Source: Bacteroidales bacterium UBA5219
Lineage (GTDB): Bacteria; Bacteroidota; Bacteroidia; Bacteroidales; ML635J-15
DNA length: 25,346 bases
Assembly: GCA_002412425.1 (NCBI GenBank)
Contig: DHVB01000090.1
Span: 7,090-32,435, forward strand
Reading direction: 5' to 3'
Below the pieces are notes generated by a model. The model had not been told where the DNA came from. It did no database searches and saw nothing but the letters and a program-made list of their open reading frames with translations. Numbering within the stretch: position 1 is the stretch's first letter; every line of letters starts with the position of its first letter. Positions 1 through 8,153 of this stretch are shown piece by piece. A program made the position numbers and the translations under genes.

Positions 1-35
1 AAATGAGCGTAGCCGAAATGAGCGAGTAATTAATT

Positions 36-746
36 TTAAAAATTAGGTTTAAGTGTATATTTATCGTAGAAATCTTTAATGATTTTTACTGCTTCTTCTG
101 GAGTATCAACTATATGATATAAGTCTAAGTCTGCTTCAGAAACATTATGCTCTCTTTTTAGCATAACTTCTTTTACCCAATCAAAAAGTTGTTCCCAATA
201 TTCCTTGTCTAGCAAGATGATAGGGAATTTTTCAATTTTTTTAGTTTGAATTAGTGTTAAAGCTTCAAAAAGTTCGTCAAGAGTTCCAAAGCCACCAGGG
301 AAAACAATGAAACCTTGAGAATATTTCATAAACATAATTTTGCGAACAAAGAAAAGGTCGAAAGTAACAAGCTTATCTTCGTCAATATATTTATTTGCAT
401 CTTGTTCGAATTCTAATTTTATATTACAACCAGCAGAAGTGCCATGTCCTGCACTAGCTCCTTTATTTCCAGCTTCCATAATGCCAGGACCACCACCTGT
501 AATTACTCCAAAACCTTCTTGAGTTAATAAATAAGCAGTTTCTGTTGCCATTTTATAATACCTGTTTTCAGGTTTTGTGCGTGCAGAACCAAAAATTGAA
601 ACACAAGGACCTATTTGTGCAAAATGGTCGTATCCATTTACAAATTCTCCCATTATTTTAAAAATACTCCACGAATCGTTAGATTTTGTTTCAGCCCAAG
701 TCCTTTGTACTAATTGGTTCTCAAACATTTTAGTTTCTTTTGTCAT
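36..746 (-). CDS. LOG-family (TIGR00730) nucleoside 5'-monophosphate phosphoribohydrolase
   Basis: A 236-residue cytosolic Rossmann-fold protein of the LOG/TIGR00730 family (lysine-decarboxylase-like fold). Characterised members hydrolyse cytokinin riboside 5'-monophosphates or other nucleoside monophosphates to free base plus ribose 5-phosphate. Visible motifs are GGGPGIME (residues 84-91), the signature PGGFGTLDE (150-158) with its Glu158, and Arg135 before it, which together form the active site. About 45 N-terminal residues precede the fold, as in the longer bacterial members. The start at 746 fits the promoter-like sequence 27 bp upstream. It lies 60 bp downstream of the kinase gene on the same strand but appears to have its own promoter. 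The family call is firm; the physiological substrate cannot be read from sequence. Confidence 0.9.
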   Translation of the reverse strand: MTKETKMFENQLVQRTWAETKSNDSWSIFKIMGEFVNGYDHFAQIGPCVSIFGSARTKPENRYYKMATETAYLLTQEGFGVITGGGPGIMEAGNKGASAGHGTSAGCNIKLEFEQDANKYIDEDKLVTFDLFFVRKIMFMKYSQGFIVFPGGFGTLDELFEALTLIQTKKIEKFPIILLDKEYWEQLFDWVKEVMLKREHNVSEADLDLYHIVDTPEEAVKIIKDFYDKYTLKPNF

Positions 747-772
747 AAATATATTTTTTATTGTAATGTGAA

Positions 773-803
773 CAAAAATAGTATTTTTTTATAAATCAAC
801 AAC
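773..803 (-). promoter_or_regulatory. Bacteroidota-type promoter for the LOG-family gene
   Basis: On the minus strand GTTG (800-803), a 19-bp spacer, then TATTTTTG (773-780), matching the consensus TTTG-N19-21-TAnnTTTG with one mismatch in the -33 box. It sits in the 60-bp gap between the kinase stop and the LOG start. Confidence 0.5.
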
Positions 804-806
804 TAT

Positions 807-1733
807 TTATAATATTAATTTCAAGACATCATTTTTAAATTCTTCAGCAGATTGATATCGTTTTGATAGCGATTTTACTATAGCTAATTTTATTTCATCT
901 TCGCTTTGTTTTTTATCTATTACAGAAAATTCAGGTTTTACACAGGCTTTATAAATAACTTTAAATAATTCATCATCAAATCTATAGTGTTTTTTTACTT
1001 TTACTCTTGTTTGTATTCTTTTAACAAACATAGGGTTTGCAGTATTTAATGCAGGTTCTTTTGCAATTGCTTCATATAAAATTAAGCCTGTGCTAAAAAT
1101 ATCGGAATGTTCGCCAACTAGCTCTTCGAAACCAAGAATTTGTTCAGGACTAGCATAGATTAGACTAAAATTTTTTCCTCCAAAATTTGGAATAGCAGGT
1201 TTGAAGCTAGGTTTAACTAATTCTATATCAATAAGTTTAACTTGTGGGTCTTTCTTGTCTATTTCAGAATTTTCAGAAAAACAAACCATTATGTTTGAAG
1301 GTTTAACATCGCATAAACACAAGCCTTGAGTGTGAAAGAATGTTAAAATATCTAAAAAATTAGCAATAGTTTTGTAAAAAAAGTAATTATATCTATAGTC
1401 AAAATATTCTCTACTGGTTATTAGCTCTTTTAAACTTAAACCATGCACATATTCTTGAATTATAAAGACTTCTCCATTTTGAATAATTAGGTCGATAATT
1501 TTAGCAATTCCCTTATGTTCTAATCTAATATTTGTTTCGATATAAAATTTTAGTCTTGCCGATTGATTTGGTGTTAGCATGAGCAAGAACTGTTTGCATA
1601 CAACTTTTTCTTTGGTTTCTAAATTAGCAGCTAAATAAACAATTGAATAATTTGATTTTGAAATTATTGTTGATTTTTCTTCAGGGAAAAAGAAATAAGA
1701 GGCATCTGTTCCTTTTAGAATTTTTGCTTGCAT
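807..1733 (-). CDS. Divergent serine/threonine protein kinase
   Basis: A 308-residue protein with a eukaryotic-like kinase fold and no membrane segment. Seen: the ATP-binding Lys47 in VVCK; a catalytic loop CDVKPSN (141-147) that keeps Asp142, Lys144 and Asn147 although HRD has become LCD; the metal-binding Asp169 in DIE, where DFG has lost its glycine; and SPE (195-197) in place of APE. The glycine-rich loop (about residues 25-33) contains no glycine. All four catalytic polar residues remain, so activity is plausible but the ATP loop is unusual. It starts 6 bp after the GWxTD gene stops, so the two are probably co-transcribed. The N-terminal extension and C-terminal helical tail carry no sensor domain that I recognise. 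Confidence 0.82.
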   Translation of the reverse strand: MQAKILKGTDASYFFFPEEKSTIISKSNYSIVYLAANLETKEKVVCKQFLLMLTPNQSARLKFYIETNIRLEHKGIAKIIDLIIQNGEVFIIQEYVHGLSLKELITSREYFDYRYNYFFYKTIANFLDILTFFHTQGLCLCDVKPSNIMVCFSENSEIDKKDPQVKLIDIELVKPSFKPAIPNFGGKNFSLIYASPEQILGFEELVGEHSDIFSTGLILYEAIAKEPALNTANPMFVKRIQTRVKVKKHYRFDDELFKVIYKACVKPEFSVIDKKQSEDEIKLAIVKSLSKRYQSAEEFKNDVLKLIL

Positions 1734-1739
1734 AATATA

Positions 1740-3197
1740 TTATTTCTTTTTGTATTCTTCTTTTGCTCTACCACCCCAAATATCGTCTGATTCCTTTAAA
1801 TCGTGATTATAAAGTGTGGTATTTCTTTTGTTTAACAATCTTTCCCAATTTGGAGTTTTTATTTCGCCAGTGAGGTCAGAATGTAGTAATTCGTATTCTT
1901 TACCAGCTATATGAGGATTATAAAAAATAAACTTTTTATTATTTTCGTTTCTAATTTTATAGTAGCTCCATATTTCATAAGGGTAGGCACTAGGTTCGTG
2001 CTTTGAGATATAAATGTCATCAGGGGCACCATATTGCAAATAAACCCTGCCTCTGTCGCTTGAATAACCACGATTTATAGGCGTTTGATAAATTCTGTCA
2101 ACATAATCAACTTGTTCTTTGTATTGTCGCCATAACTCGCCTGGCTGAACATTGTTGCGTTTTAACCAAAATTCCATAAAATAGTGTTGCATTTCTTCTA
2201 AACTTGCAGATTTTAATTGATTGTCAATAAATCTTTGTTCGTTCATATCGGCAATTGGACGTAAACATGAAATATAATGATACAGAGAATCTTTTATAGT
2301 CATGCTTCCTTGGAAATTTGCCGTAATGTCATAATCAACTAAAATTTTGTTTATGTGTTCTTGATTTGTTGCAAGAGAATTGCTTCGTTGAAAAAAGAAT
2401 TTCTTAGTTTGTAGTAATTCATTTTTATTATCGCGAACTTCTAATACAAGCAAATAATTTCCAGATGGTAAGTCCTTTATATTAAAGGCTCCTAAAAACG
2501 GAACAATTTCTGCTGAACTCAATTTTTTAAAACTGCTATATTGCTCTAATATTTTTGAATTTTCATATTGTGATAGGTAATATCTTAAAAGAAAATCAGA
2601 ATTTAGCACTTTGTCTGAATTGTAAATTTCAGCATAAAAAATAAATGAATGAAAATTTTGAGGGTAAAAGTTTGAAACATAAGGTATTAAGTCTAAGCCA
2701 TTTTTTGTAAGTGAGCTTGTAGTTTCAGCTTTTTCAAATTCTTCTATTAGTTCAATTCCGCTAAATTGAATTTCGTTTTGATTAAAACTAATCTCAAACT
2801 CATCAATTATCATCATGGGTTCTTCTTTAGAATTTATGTCTTTTATAGTAACTTCGATTTTATATTTTCCATTATCCAAACTAACTCGCTGTAAATCAAT
2901 AAAATTTGGTTTTGCTAAACTTGTGTCTTCAATTTCAGGACCAAGTAAATTGTATTTATTAAATGCAACAATTTTATCATCATCTGATTTAAAAATCATT
3001 GTTACTTCAATTTCTGCTTGAAATTTATTATTTTCATTTTTAACAAATACCGCTGATTTTCCCATTGTGCTCATGTAGGTTTCGATATAAGGACCAGCAG
3101 GCGAGTTAAATTCTGCATACATAAAATATACTTCGAGTGTTGCAAATGCTTTAGAAGTCAATAGAATAAACAGAAAAATATATAATAATCTTTTCAT
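1740..3197 (-). CDS. GWxTD-domain exported protein
   Basis: 485 residues with an N-terminal signal peptide (hydrophobic 4-19, probable cleavage after AFA). The C-terminal third carries the GWxTD domain: the signature appears as GYSSD (377-381), followed by RGRVYLQYGAPDDI and a YEIWSYY strand, the order typical of this Bacteroidota/Acidobacteriota family. The Trp of the signature is Tyr here. The middle (about residues 20-280) looks like all-beta repeats. Family function is not established; members are exported and probably periplasmic. It is the first gene of a two-gene unit with the protein kinase (6-bp gap). No confident promoter was found upstream. The domain assignment is good; the role is unknown. 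Confidence 0.8.
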   Translation of the reverse strand: MKRLLYIFLFILLTSKAFATLEVYFMYAEFNSPAGPYIETYMSTMGKSAVFVKNENNKFQAEIEVTMIFKSDDDKIVAFNKYNLLGPEIEDTSLAKPNFIDLQRVSLDNGKYKIEVTIKDINSKEEPMMIIDEFEISFNQNEIQFSGIELIEEFEKAETTSSLTKNGLDLIPYVSNFYPQNFHSFIFYAEIYNSDKVLNSDFLLRYYLSQYENSKILEQYSSFKKLSSAEIVPFLGAFNIKDLPSGNYLLVLEVRDNKNELLQTKKFFFQRSNSLATNQEHINKILVDYDITANFQGSMTIKDSLYHYISCLRPIADMNEQRFIDNQLKSASLEEMQHYFMEFWLKRNNVQPGELWRQYKEQVDYVDRIYQTPINRGYSSDRGRVYLQYGAPDDIYISKHEPSAYPYEIWSYYKIRNENNKKFIFYNPHIAGKEYELLHSDLTGEIKTPNWERLLNKRNTTLYNHDLKESDDIWGGRAKEEYKKK

Positions 3198-3251
3198 ACT
3201 CTTTTTTTTGCAAGATACAAATTTTTTAAACTATTCGTTTAGCTTTTGTCA

Positions 3252-3278
3252 TGATTTTTGCAAAAATCGCAAAAATCA
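3252..3278 (-). terminator. Hairpin downstream of the IMPase-family gene
   Basis: Perfect 10-bp inverted repeat TGATTTTTGC / GCAAAAATCA around a 7-nt loop, between the IMPase stop and the GWxTD start. It would end the mtaB-IMPase transcript, but no U-tract follows on the minus strand, so termination is uncertain. Confidence 0.35.
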
Positions 3279-3318
3279 CGCCAAAACCCACATTCTTAAT
3301 TCATTAAAACTTAGTATT

Positions 3319-4110
3319 TTAAGATTTAAAGTTTTTTGAAATAATTTCTAACATTTCTTCCATAATAAGTGAGTTTGTTGCGATAATTTCTTTTCCAAAG
3401 ATATAGTTGTTTGAATTTGAAAAATCGCTAAGCTTTCCGCCTGCTTCACTTACTATAAGGCTTCCAGCAGCGACATCGTAAGAGTTTAAATTATATTCAA
3501 AAAAGCCATCATATCTACCGCAAGCCACATAAGAAAGGTCGGCAGCTGCTGAACCAGGTCGTCTAACACCACGACTAGATTTTATAAATACTTCTAAAGT
3601 TTTTAAATATTTGTCTAATTTTTCAAATTTGCTATAGGGGAAACCTGTTCCAATAAGTGAATTTGCCAAATTTTGAGTTTGTGAAACTTTGATAGGTTTT
3701 CCATTTAGAAAAGCTCCACCATTTTTTATTGCAGAAAAACATTCGTCTAAGCCAATTTCATAAACAACACCTAAAATAATTTCGTTTTCTTTCATTAGAG
3801 CAATACTCACAGAGCAGGGGTAGAGCCCATGAATAAAATTCATAGTTCCGTCTAGTGGGTCAATTATCCAAGTGTATTCTTTATTGTTAGTTTGAATAGT
3901 GTTTTCTTCTGTTATAAAACCCGAAGCTGGCAAAAGTTTTTGCAATTCTTTTACAATAAAAACTTCAGATTGTTTATCAATTTCTGTAACAAAATCGTTT
4001 AAGCCTTTTTGTTCAATTTCTAAGTTAGTTCTAGAAATAATATTTTCTCGAATAATTTCTCCAGCTTGCTTTGCAATCTTTTCAACAGATATTTGTAAGT
4101 TTTTCATCAT
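3319..4110 (-). CDS. Inositol-monophosphatase family phosphatase
   Basis: 263 residues, the usual length of the IMPase/SuhB/CysQ family of Mg2+-dependent, Li+-sensitive sugar-phosphate phosphatases. All metal-binding positions are visible: Asp45 in TEID, Glu68-Glu69 in TEEN, the core motif DPLDGTMNF (84-92) with Asp84 and Asp87, and Asp212 in YDVAAG. The DGTMNFIHG version favours inositol-1-phosphatase/SuhB over CysQ, but substrate cannot be fixed. Its ATG overlaps the TGA of mtaB (ATGA), indicating translational coupling. The start could equally be the second of two adjacent Met codons. Confidence 0.9.
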   Translation of the reverse strand: MMKNLQISVEKIAKQAGEIIRENIISRTNLEIEQKGLNDFVTEIDKQSEVFIVKELQKLLPASGFITEENTIQTNNKEYTWIIDPLDGTMNFIHGLYPCSVSIALMKENEIILGVVYEIGLDECFSAIKNGGAFLNGKPIKVSQTQNLANSLIGTGFPYSKFEKLDKYLKTLEVFIKSSRGVRRPGSAAADLSYVACGRYDGFFEYNLNSYDVAAGSLIVSEAGGKLSDFSNSNNYIFGKEIIATNSLIMEEMLEIISKNFKS

Positions 4111-5408
4111 AATATTTTTATTTGCATAGTTTCATCATCGTAAAAATCAATAATTTCCACATCGACTATTTGGTTTACAAGGCATTTGTCGTAATTTGAA
4201 ACTACTCTGATATAGTTATTTGTAAATCCAAACATTTTATTTCCTTTTTTTGAGGATTCGAATAAAACTTGGAATTTTTTGTTGATTTGAGATGATAAAA
4301 ACGATTTGTGTTTTGATTTAGATATTTCATCAGTTATTTTAGCTCTCTCATGCTTTTCACTTGGGCTTACTTTGGGTTCAAAATTTATTGCAGGCGTGTT
4401 TTCTCTTTCTGAATATTGGAAATAATGTATATATGAAATATCTAAAGACTTTACAAATTCAATAGTTTCATTAAAATTTTCTTTAGTTTCGCCATTTACG
4501 CCAACAATTAAATCTATTCCAATAAAAACCTGAGGCATTAAAGATTTTATTTTTTCAATTTTTGATTTAAAAAGGGCAGTATTATATTTTCTTTTTATTT
4601 TTTTCAGAACTTCATCGCTTCCTGCTTGTAAAGGAATATGAAAATGAGGCATAATTTTTTTATGATTTGCAATGAACTCAATCATTTCGTCTGTTAATAG
4701 ATTGGGCTCAATGCTTCCAATTCTGTATCTTTGAATATTTTCGACTTCTACAAGTTTTTTTAGTAAATCAAAAAATGTTTCGTTACTTGATTTTCCAAAG
4801 TCTCCAATATTTACGCCTGATATAATAATTTCTTTAATATTATTTGCTGCAACAAATTCTGCCTGTTTTATAATTTCTTTAATTGGTAAATTTCGGCTTC
4901 GTCCTCTAGCGTAAGGAATTGTACAGTAAGCACAAAAATAATCGCAACCATCTTGAACTTTTAGAAAAGCTCTAGTTCTGTCGCCTTTTGATACGGCAGG
5001 AAAAAAACTTTTCATATCTTTATGGTCGGTAGTAGTAATTTCAACCTTTTTAAGTTTAGAAGAAGTTTCTATTATTTTTTCAATATCATCTTTATTGTTT
5101 GCTCCAAAAATATAATCAACGCCACAAATATTTTTAATTTCATGAGGTTTTAGTTGTGCATAGCAACCTGTAACTATAATAATAGCATTTGGATTTTTCT
5201 TTGTGGCTCTAACAATTGCATTTCTGCTTTTTTTATTAGCATTTGAAGTTACTGAACATGTGTTAATTACATAATAATCAGCTATTTCGTTAAATTTTAC
5301 AATTTTTATTTCTTTATCAGTAAAAAACCTTGAAATAGTTGAAGTCTCTGCAAAGTTTAACTTACAGCCAAGGGTATAAAATGCAACTTTTTTATTTGAC
5401 AAATTCAT
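4107..5408 (-). CDS. mtaB: tRNA (N6-L-threonylcarbamoyladenosine(37)-C2)-methylthiotransferase MtaB
   Basis: A 433-residue radical-SAM methylthiotransferase that converts t6A37 to ms2t6A37 in ANN-decoding tRNAs. The N-terminal UPF0004 domain has its three cluster ligands Cys15, Cys51 and Cys82; the radical-SAM core has Cys155-x3-Cys159-x2-Cys162 in CDYFCAYC; a TRAM-like domain follows from about residue 370. The opening YTLGCKLNFAE fits MtaB rather than MiaB or RimO. It ends in TGA, one of only two TGA stops here, and overlaps the IMPase gene by 4 bp. It begins shortly after the terminator of the lipoprotein gene; no good promoter match was found in the short gap. Confidence 0.92.
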   Translation of the reverse strand: MNLSNKKVAFYTLGCKLNFAETSTISRFFTDKEIKIVKFNEIADYYVINTCSVTSNANKKSRNAIVRATKKNPNAIIIVTGCYAQLKPHEIKNICGVDYIFGANNKDDIEKIIETSSKLKKVEITTTDHKDMKSFFPAVSKGDRTRAFLKVQDGCDYFCAYCTIPYARGRSRNLPIKEIIKQAEFVAANNIKEIIISGVNIGDFGKSSNETFFDLLKKLVEVENIQRYRIGSIEPNLLTDEMIEFIANHKKIMPHFHIPLQAGSDEVLKKIKRKYNTALFKSKIEKIKSLMPQVFIGIDLIVGVNGETKENFNETIEFVKSLDISYIHYFQYSERENTPAINFEPKVSPSEKHERAKITDEISKSKHKSFLSSQINKKFQVLFESSKKGNKMFGFTNNYIRVVSNYDKCLVNQIVDVEIIDFYDDETMQIKIL

Positions 5409-5424
5409 TTAATATGTAATAAAA

Positions 5425-5487
5425 AAGCGATGTCTCAAAAGCATTCAGCAATTATCTTGCATTAGAACACCTTTAAGACATCGTTTA
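5425..5487 (-). terminator. Rho-independent terminator of the pyrB-pyrI-serpin-lipoprotein unit
   Basis: Inverted repeat CGATGTCT (5428-5435) / AGACATCG (5476-5483), extended by A-T and G-T pairs on both sides, around a loop of about 40 nt. On the minus strand a run of six T follows. It lies 27 bp after the lipoprotein stop. The loop is long for a classic terminator. Confidence 0.65.
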
Positions 5488-5513
5488 AATTTTTGTCTTA
5501 GAACAATTGTTTT

Positions 5514-6014
5514 TTATTCATTTTCGTGATGTTTTTCGCCACAATGATTTTTCTTGTTCTTGCAGCAGCTAAGTTTAGCTTCACTAACTTCGATATAGTA
5601 TCTAACTTCTATATCGTGATGAGTTTCAACTTCATCTTCATTAGTTACAGCTCTTAAGATTCCTTTTAATCTAACATTTTCACCAACTAAGGTGTCGTTG
5701 AAACTTCCAAGTTCGTCGTTTGCCATACCAATTATTACTAAATCTAAATCATTTGGACTAGCTAGGAAAATTCTTTTACCACCGTGTTGGCAAATATGAG
5801 TACATTTTCCACAAACGCTAACTTCTTTATCAACATAATCAGGAAGATTATTCAACAGAGTATCAACTGTCATTTTATTGCGATGACACTCTTCTTTTGC
5901 TTTATCACATGTTTTTTCCTCAACTTGTTGTTCGTCAGTCTTTTTTTCTGCAGTATTATTACATGCAAATGCCAGCATCATAACTGGAACTAATAATAAA
6001 ATTAACTTTTTCAT
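5514..6014 (-). CDS. Cys/His-rich lipoprotein with OB-fold-like domain
   Basis: 166 residues. A lipobox LAFAC places the lipidated Cys at residue 18, so the mature protein is membrane-anchored outside the cytoplasm. A charged linker (20-45) is followed by a beta-rich stretch (about 50-145), where phrases such as DKEVSVCGKC and GENVRLKGILRAV resemble small bacterial OB-fold proteins. Cys68-x2-Cys71-x3-Cys75 plus His77, and a tail with Cys150, Cys151, Cys158 and several His, suggest metal binding. It is the last gene of the run that begins with pyrB, 27 bp after the preceding gene. The OB-fold and metal roles are inference; no specific function is recognised. Confidence 0.65.
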   Translation of the reverse strand: MKKLILLLVPVMMLAFACNNTAEKKTDEQQVEEKTCDKAKEECHRNKMTVDTLLNNLPDYVDKEVSVCGKCTHICQHGGKRIFLASPNDLDLVIIGMANDELGSFNDTLVGENVRLKGILRAVTNEDEVETHHDIEVRYYIEVSEAKLSCCKNKKNHCGEKHHENE

Positions 6015-6041
6015 CTTTTTAAAATTTAATTAGTAATTATT

Positions 6042-6476
6042 TTATTTCAATTTTCTACAATTTTCAACTTTTTCTACTTCAAATATAGTAAATTCCCATT
6101 CAGAATCTTCATTTTTAAAAATATCAACATCATTGGTTTTTAACTCAAATACTAAACCGCTTGCTCTACCTGCTTTTGTGCTTTTTGGCGGAATACAAGT
6201 TTCTATTAATTCACTTTTATATCTTTGAGTAAAACCTGTTGAATATTCTATTTCAAATTTAATATTTGTTGGATAATCGTTGGTGTTTTTTAATCTTAAA
6301 TGAATTTGTGCGGGACTATTTTTGTCATTACATTTAGCATTAACAATTTTATAACTGATTTCAATTCCATCTTTAGTTTCTAAAGTGTCTTTATAATTAA
6401 ATTGAGAATAACTGCAATAGCTAATTAAAATTCCAAAAATTGTGAGTATTAATATTTTATAAAATTGTGGTTTCAT
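6042..6476 (-). CDS. Small secreted protein of unknown function
   Basis: 144 residues with an N-terminal hydrophobic segment (residues 8-24, then YSQ) that looks like a signal peptide. The rest is short beta strands with a few Cys (about residues 49, 93, 139) and a phrase IHLRLKNTNDYPTNIKFEIEY that resembles an Ig-like fold, but no family is recognised. It sits 6 bp after the serpin stop and 27 bp before the lipoprotein gene, so it is probably co-transcribed with both. A link to the serpin is only suggested by position. Confidence 0.6.
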   Translation of the reverse strand: MKPQFYKILILTIFGILISYCSYSQFNYKDTLETKDGIEISYKIVNAKCNDKNSPAQIHLRLKNTNDYPTNIKFEIEYSTGFTQRYKSELIETCIPPKSTKAGRASGLVFELKTNDVDIFKNEDSEWEFTIFEVEKVENCRKLK

Positions 6477-6482
6477 ATAAAA

Positions 6483-7664
6483 TTACATTTTAGGGTTATT
6501 AAATTTTCCAACAAATAGGATAGAGCCTTTTTCTTTTTCTGTAATGACAAAAACAAATGGACGATTACAGTTTACATATTCGGCTTGAGGTGCAGATTTT
6601 TGTCTAACAACCACAGCAGTAGCTCCAGCAGCTTCGGTACCAACTTCGTCAACTTCAATAAAAGTTTGATGTATTACATTATCAATCATAAGATTTTTTT
6701 TGCCATTCATTTTTTTGAAATTAGCAGCACCCGAAAATGCTTGAGGCATTCCTAAAGCAATAAGTTGTTCTTTTAATTTGTATTTGCTTTCTATTGTAAA
6801 CTTTGGAATTTGTAAATCTACAAGCCTTTCTGACAAGTTATTTTTTAATTCACAAAATTTAGTATAATCTAAATTTAAGCAAAAATCATCAATTTGCGTT
6901 TCTTGATTTGGTAACAATACATACATGTGAGCTTTATCGTCTTTATAAGGCAATTCAAGCATTATTAATTCGTCTGATTTGTAAAAATTTAGCTTTTCTC
7001 TTATGTGCATATATGATGTTATATATTGGCGATTTGTTCCAAAAAACAACATTTGTCTTGTTTGTTTTGGGTCAAAAGCAAATTTCCAATCAGCTTTAAA
7101 ATGAATTGCATTTAATAAAACTAGTCGAGTCATGTCGTCTAAAGAGTTTTCATCAACTAAATCTCTAATTTTATTATTTGTATTTTCTTCAACCCATTTA
7201 TTTATTTCGCGGCGTGCAGCTTCTCTGTTGACAGGATTGACAAAATCGGCAGTTTTTATTAAGGCATTATAATCTTTTAGTGATGAAATATAAGAGTCTA
7301 AAAAAGCAAATTTCTCTTGTGTAACAGCTGAATTGACGATTTTGAATAAATCAGAATTTTGAGTGGAATAAAAATTTAAAAGTTCGCAAAATTCTTTATG
7401 AGATTGAACTTGACTTTTTGAAAAGCTAAGAACTTTTCTCATTTCTTTTGCAGTTTGTCCTTTAGCTCCATCATAAGCCATTGATAATGCAGTTGAAATG
7501 CTTATCGGGCTAATGAAAACATTTGTAGTATCGGTTTTAACTAGTTGTTTGAAAATTTTAAATGCAAATTCATTATTATTATTTACGATATTAGTCTGTG
7601 ATTGCGCATTTGCACAAACTAGCAAAATACTAAAAATGATAGAGGTAAAGATTTTCGTTCTCAT
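6483..7664 (-). CDS. Serpin (serine protease inhibitor), predicted trypsin-like target
   Basis: 393 residues, the normal length of serpin-fold suicide inhibitors, with a signal peptide (residues 1-22, ending NAQS), so the protein is exported. The hinge of the reactive-centre loop, EVGTEAAGATA (340-350), matches inhibitory serpins: Gly342 at P15, Thr343 at P14, then small residues. Counting 15 positions gives P1 Lys356 and P1' Ser357, predicting a trypsin-like target. The closing NRPFVFVI and FVGKFNNP motifs are also canonical. It starts 3 bp after pyrI, an unusual partner. Classification is secure; inhibitory activity is predicted from the hinge; the natural protease is unknown. Confidence 0.93.
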   Translation of the reverse strand: MRTKIFTSIIFSILLVCANAQSQTNIVNNNNEFAFKIFKQLVKTDTTNVFISPISISTALSMAYDGAKGQTAKEMRKVLSFSKSQVQSHKEFCELLNFYSTQNSDLFKIVNSAVTQEKFAFLDSYISSLKDYNALIKTADFVNPVNREAARREINKWVEENTNNKIRDLVDENSLDDMTRLVLLNAIHFKADWKFAFDPKQTRQMLFFGTNRQYITSYMHIREKLNFYKSDELIMLELPYKDDKAHMYVLLPNQETQIDDFCLNLDYTKFCELKNNLSERLVDLQIPKFTIESKYKLKEQLIALGMPQAFSGAANFKKMNGKKNLMIDNVIHQTFIEVDEVGTEAAGATAVVVRQKSAPQAEYVNCNRPFVFVITEKEKGSILFVGKFNNPKM

Positions 7665-7667
7665 ATT

Positions 7668-8126
7668 TTATTTTTTTACTTCCAAATTATTATGTCCAGT
7701 AATTTTATCGCAATAATAACATTTTAAATTGACATTTCCATCTTTATTGATAACTTTAAATTTAGTTTCTACATTTTCGTTGTTTGTTATGCACTTTGGA
7801 TTTATACATTTAAAATATGTTGTTATCGTTTCGGGAAGTTCAACTTTTTTCTTTTCAACAACTTTAAAATCATGAATAATATTTATTACTGCATTTGAAT
7901 CAATAAGTGCGATTCTGTTAATATCGTCCATAGATGGAAATTTGTCGGCTATTTTTATAATAGCTTTTTTTCCATATTTTTTTGAGTCTAAATTTCCGCC
8001 TATAAAGAATTGAGTATCAAAGTCTTGAATTTCAATTATTGAAATAATTTTGAAAATATTTTCAGCTTTAATATGGTCAATTACTGTTCCATTTTCTATT
8101 GCTTTTACTATTAATTCGCCTTTCAT
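7668..8126 (-). CDS. pyrI: Aspartate carbamoyltransferase regulatory subunit
   Basis: 152 residues, matching the family. The C-terminal zinc domain has Cys107-x4-Cys112 and Cys136-x2-Cys139, the four ligands needed to contact the catalytic trimer. The N-terminal allosteric domain holds the expected strands, including DKFPSMDDINRIALI. It should form the dodecameric holoenzyme with PyrB and carry CTP/ATP (and possibly UTP) allostery in pyrimidine synthesis. It lies 27 bp downstream of pyrB and 3 bp upstream of the serpin gene. Confidence 0.95.
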   Translation of the reverse strand: MKGELIVKAIENGTVIDHIKAENIFKIISIIEIQDFDTQFFIGGNLDSKKYGKKAIIKIADKFPSMDDINRIALIDSNAVINIIHDFKVVEKKKVELPETITTYFKCINPKCITNNENVETKFKVINKDGNVNLKCYYCDKITGHNNLEVKK

Positions 8127-8153
8127 ATTTTATGTTTTTAAAAATTATACAAT

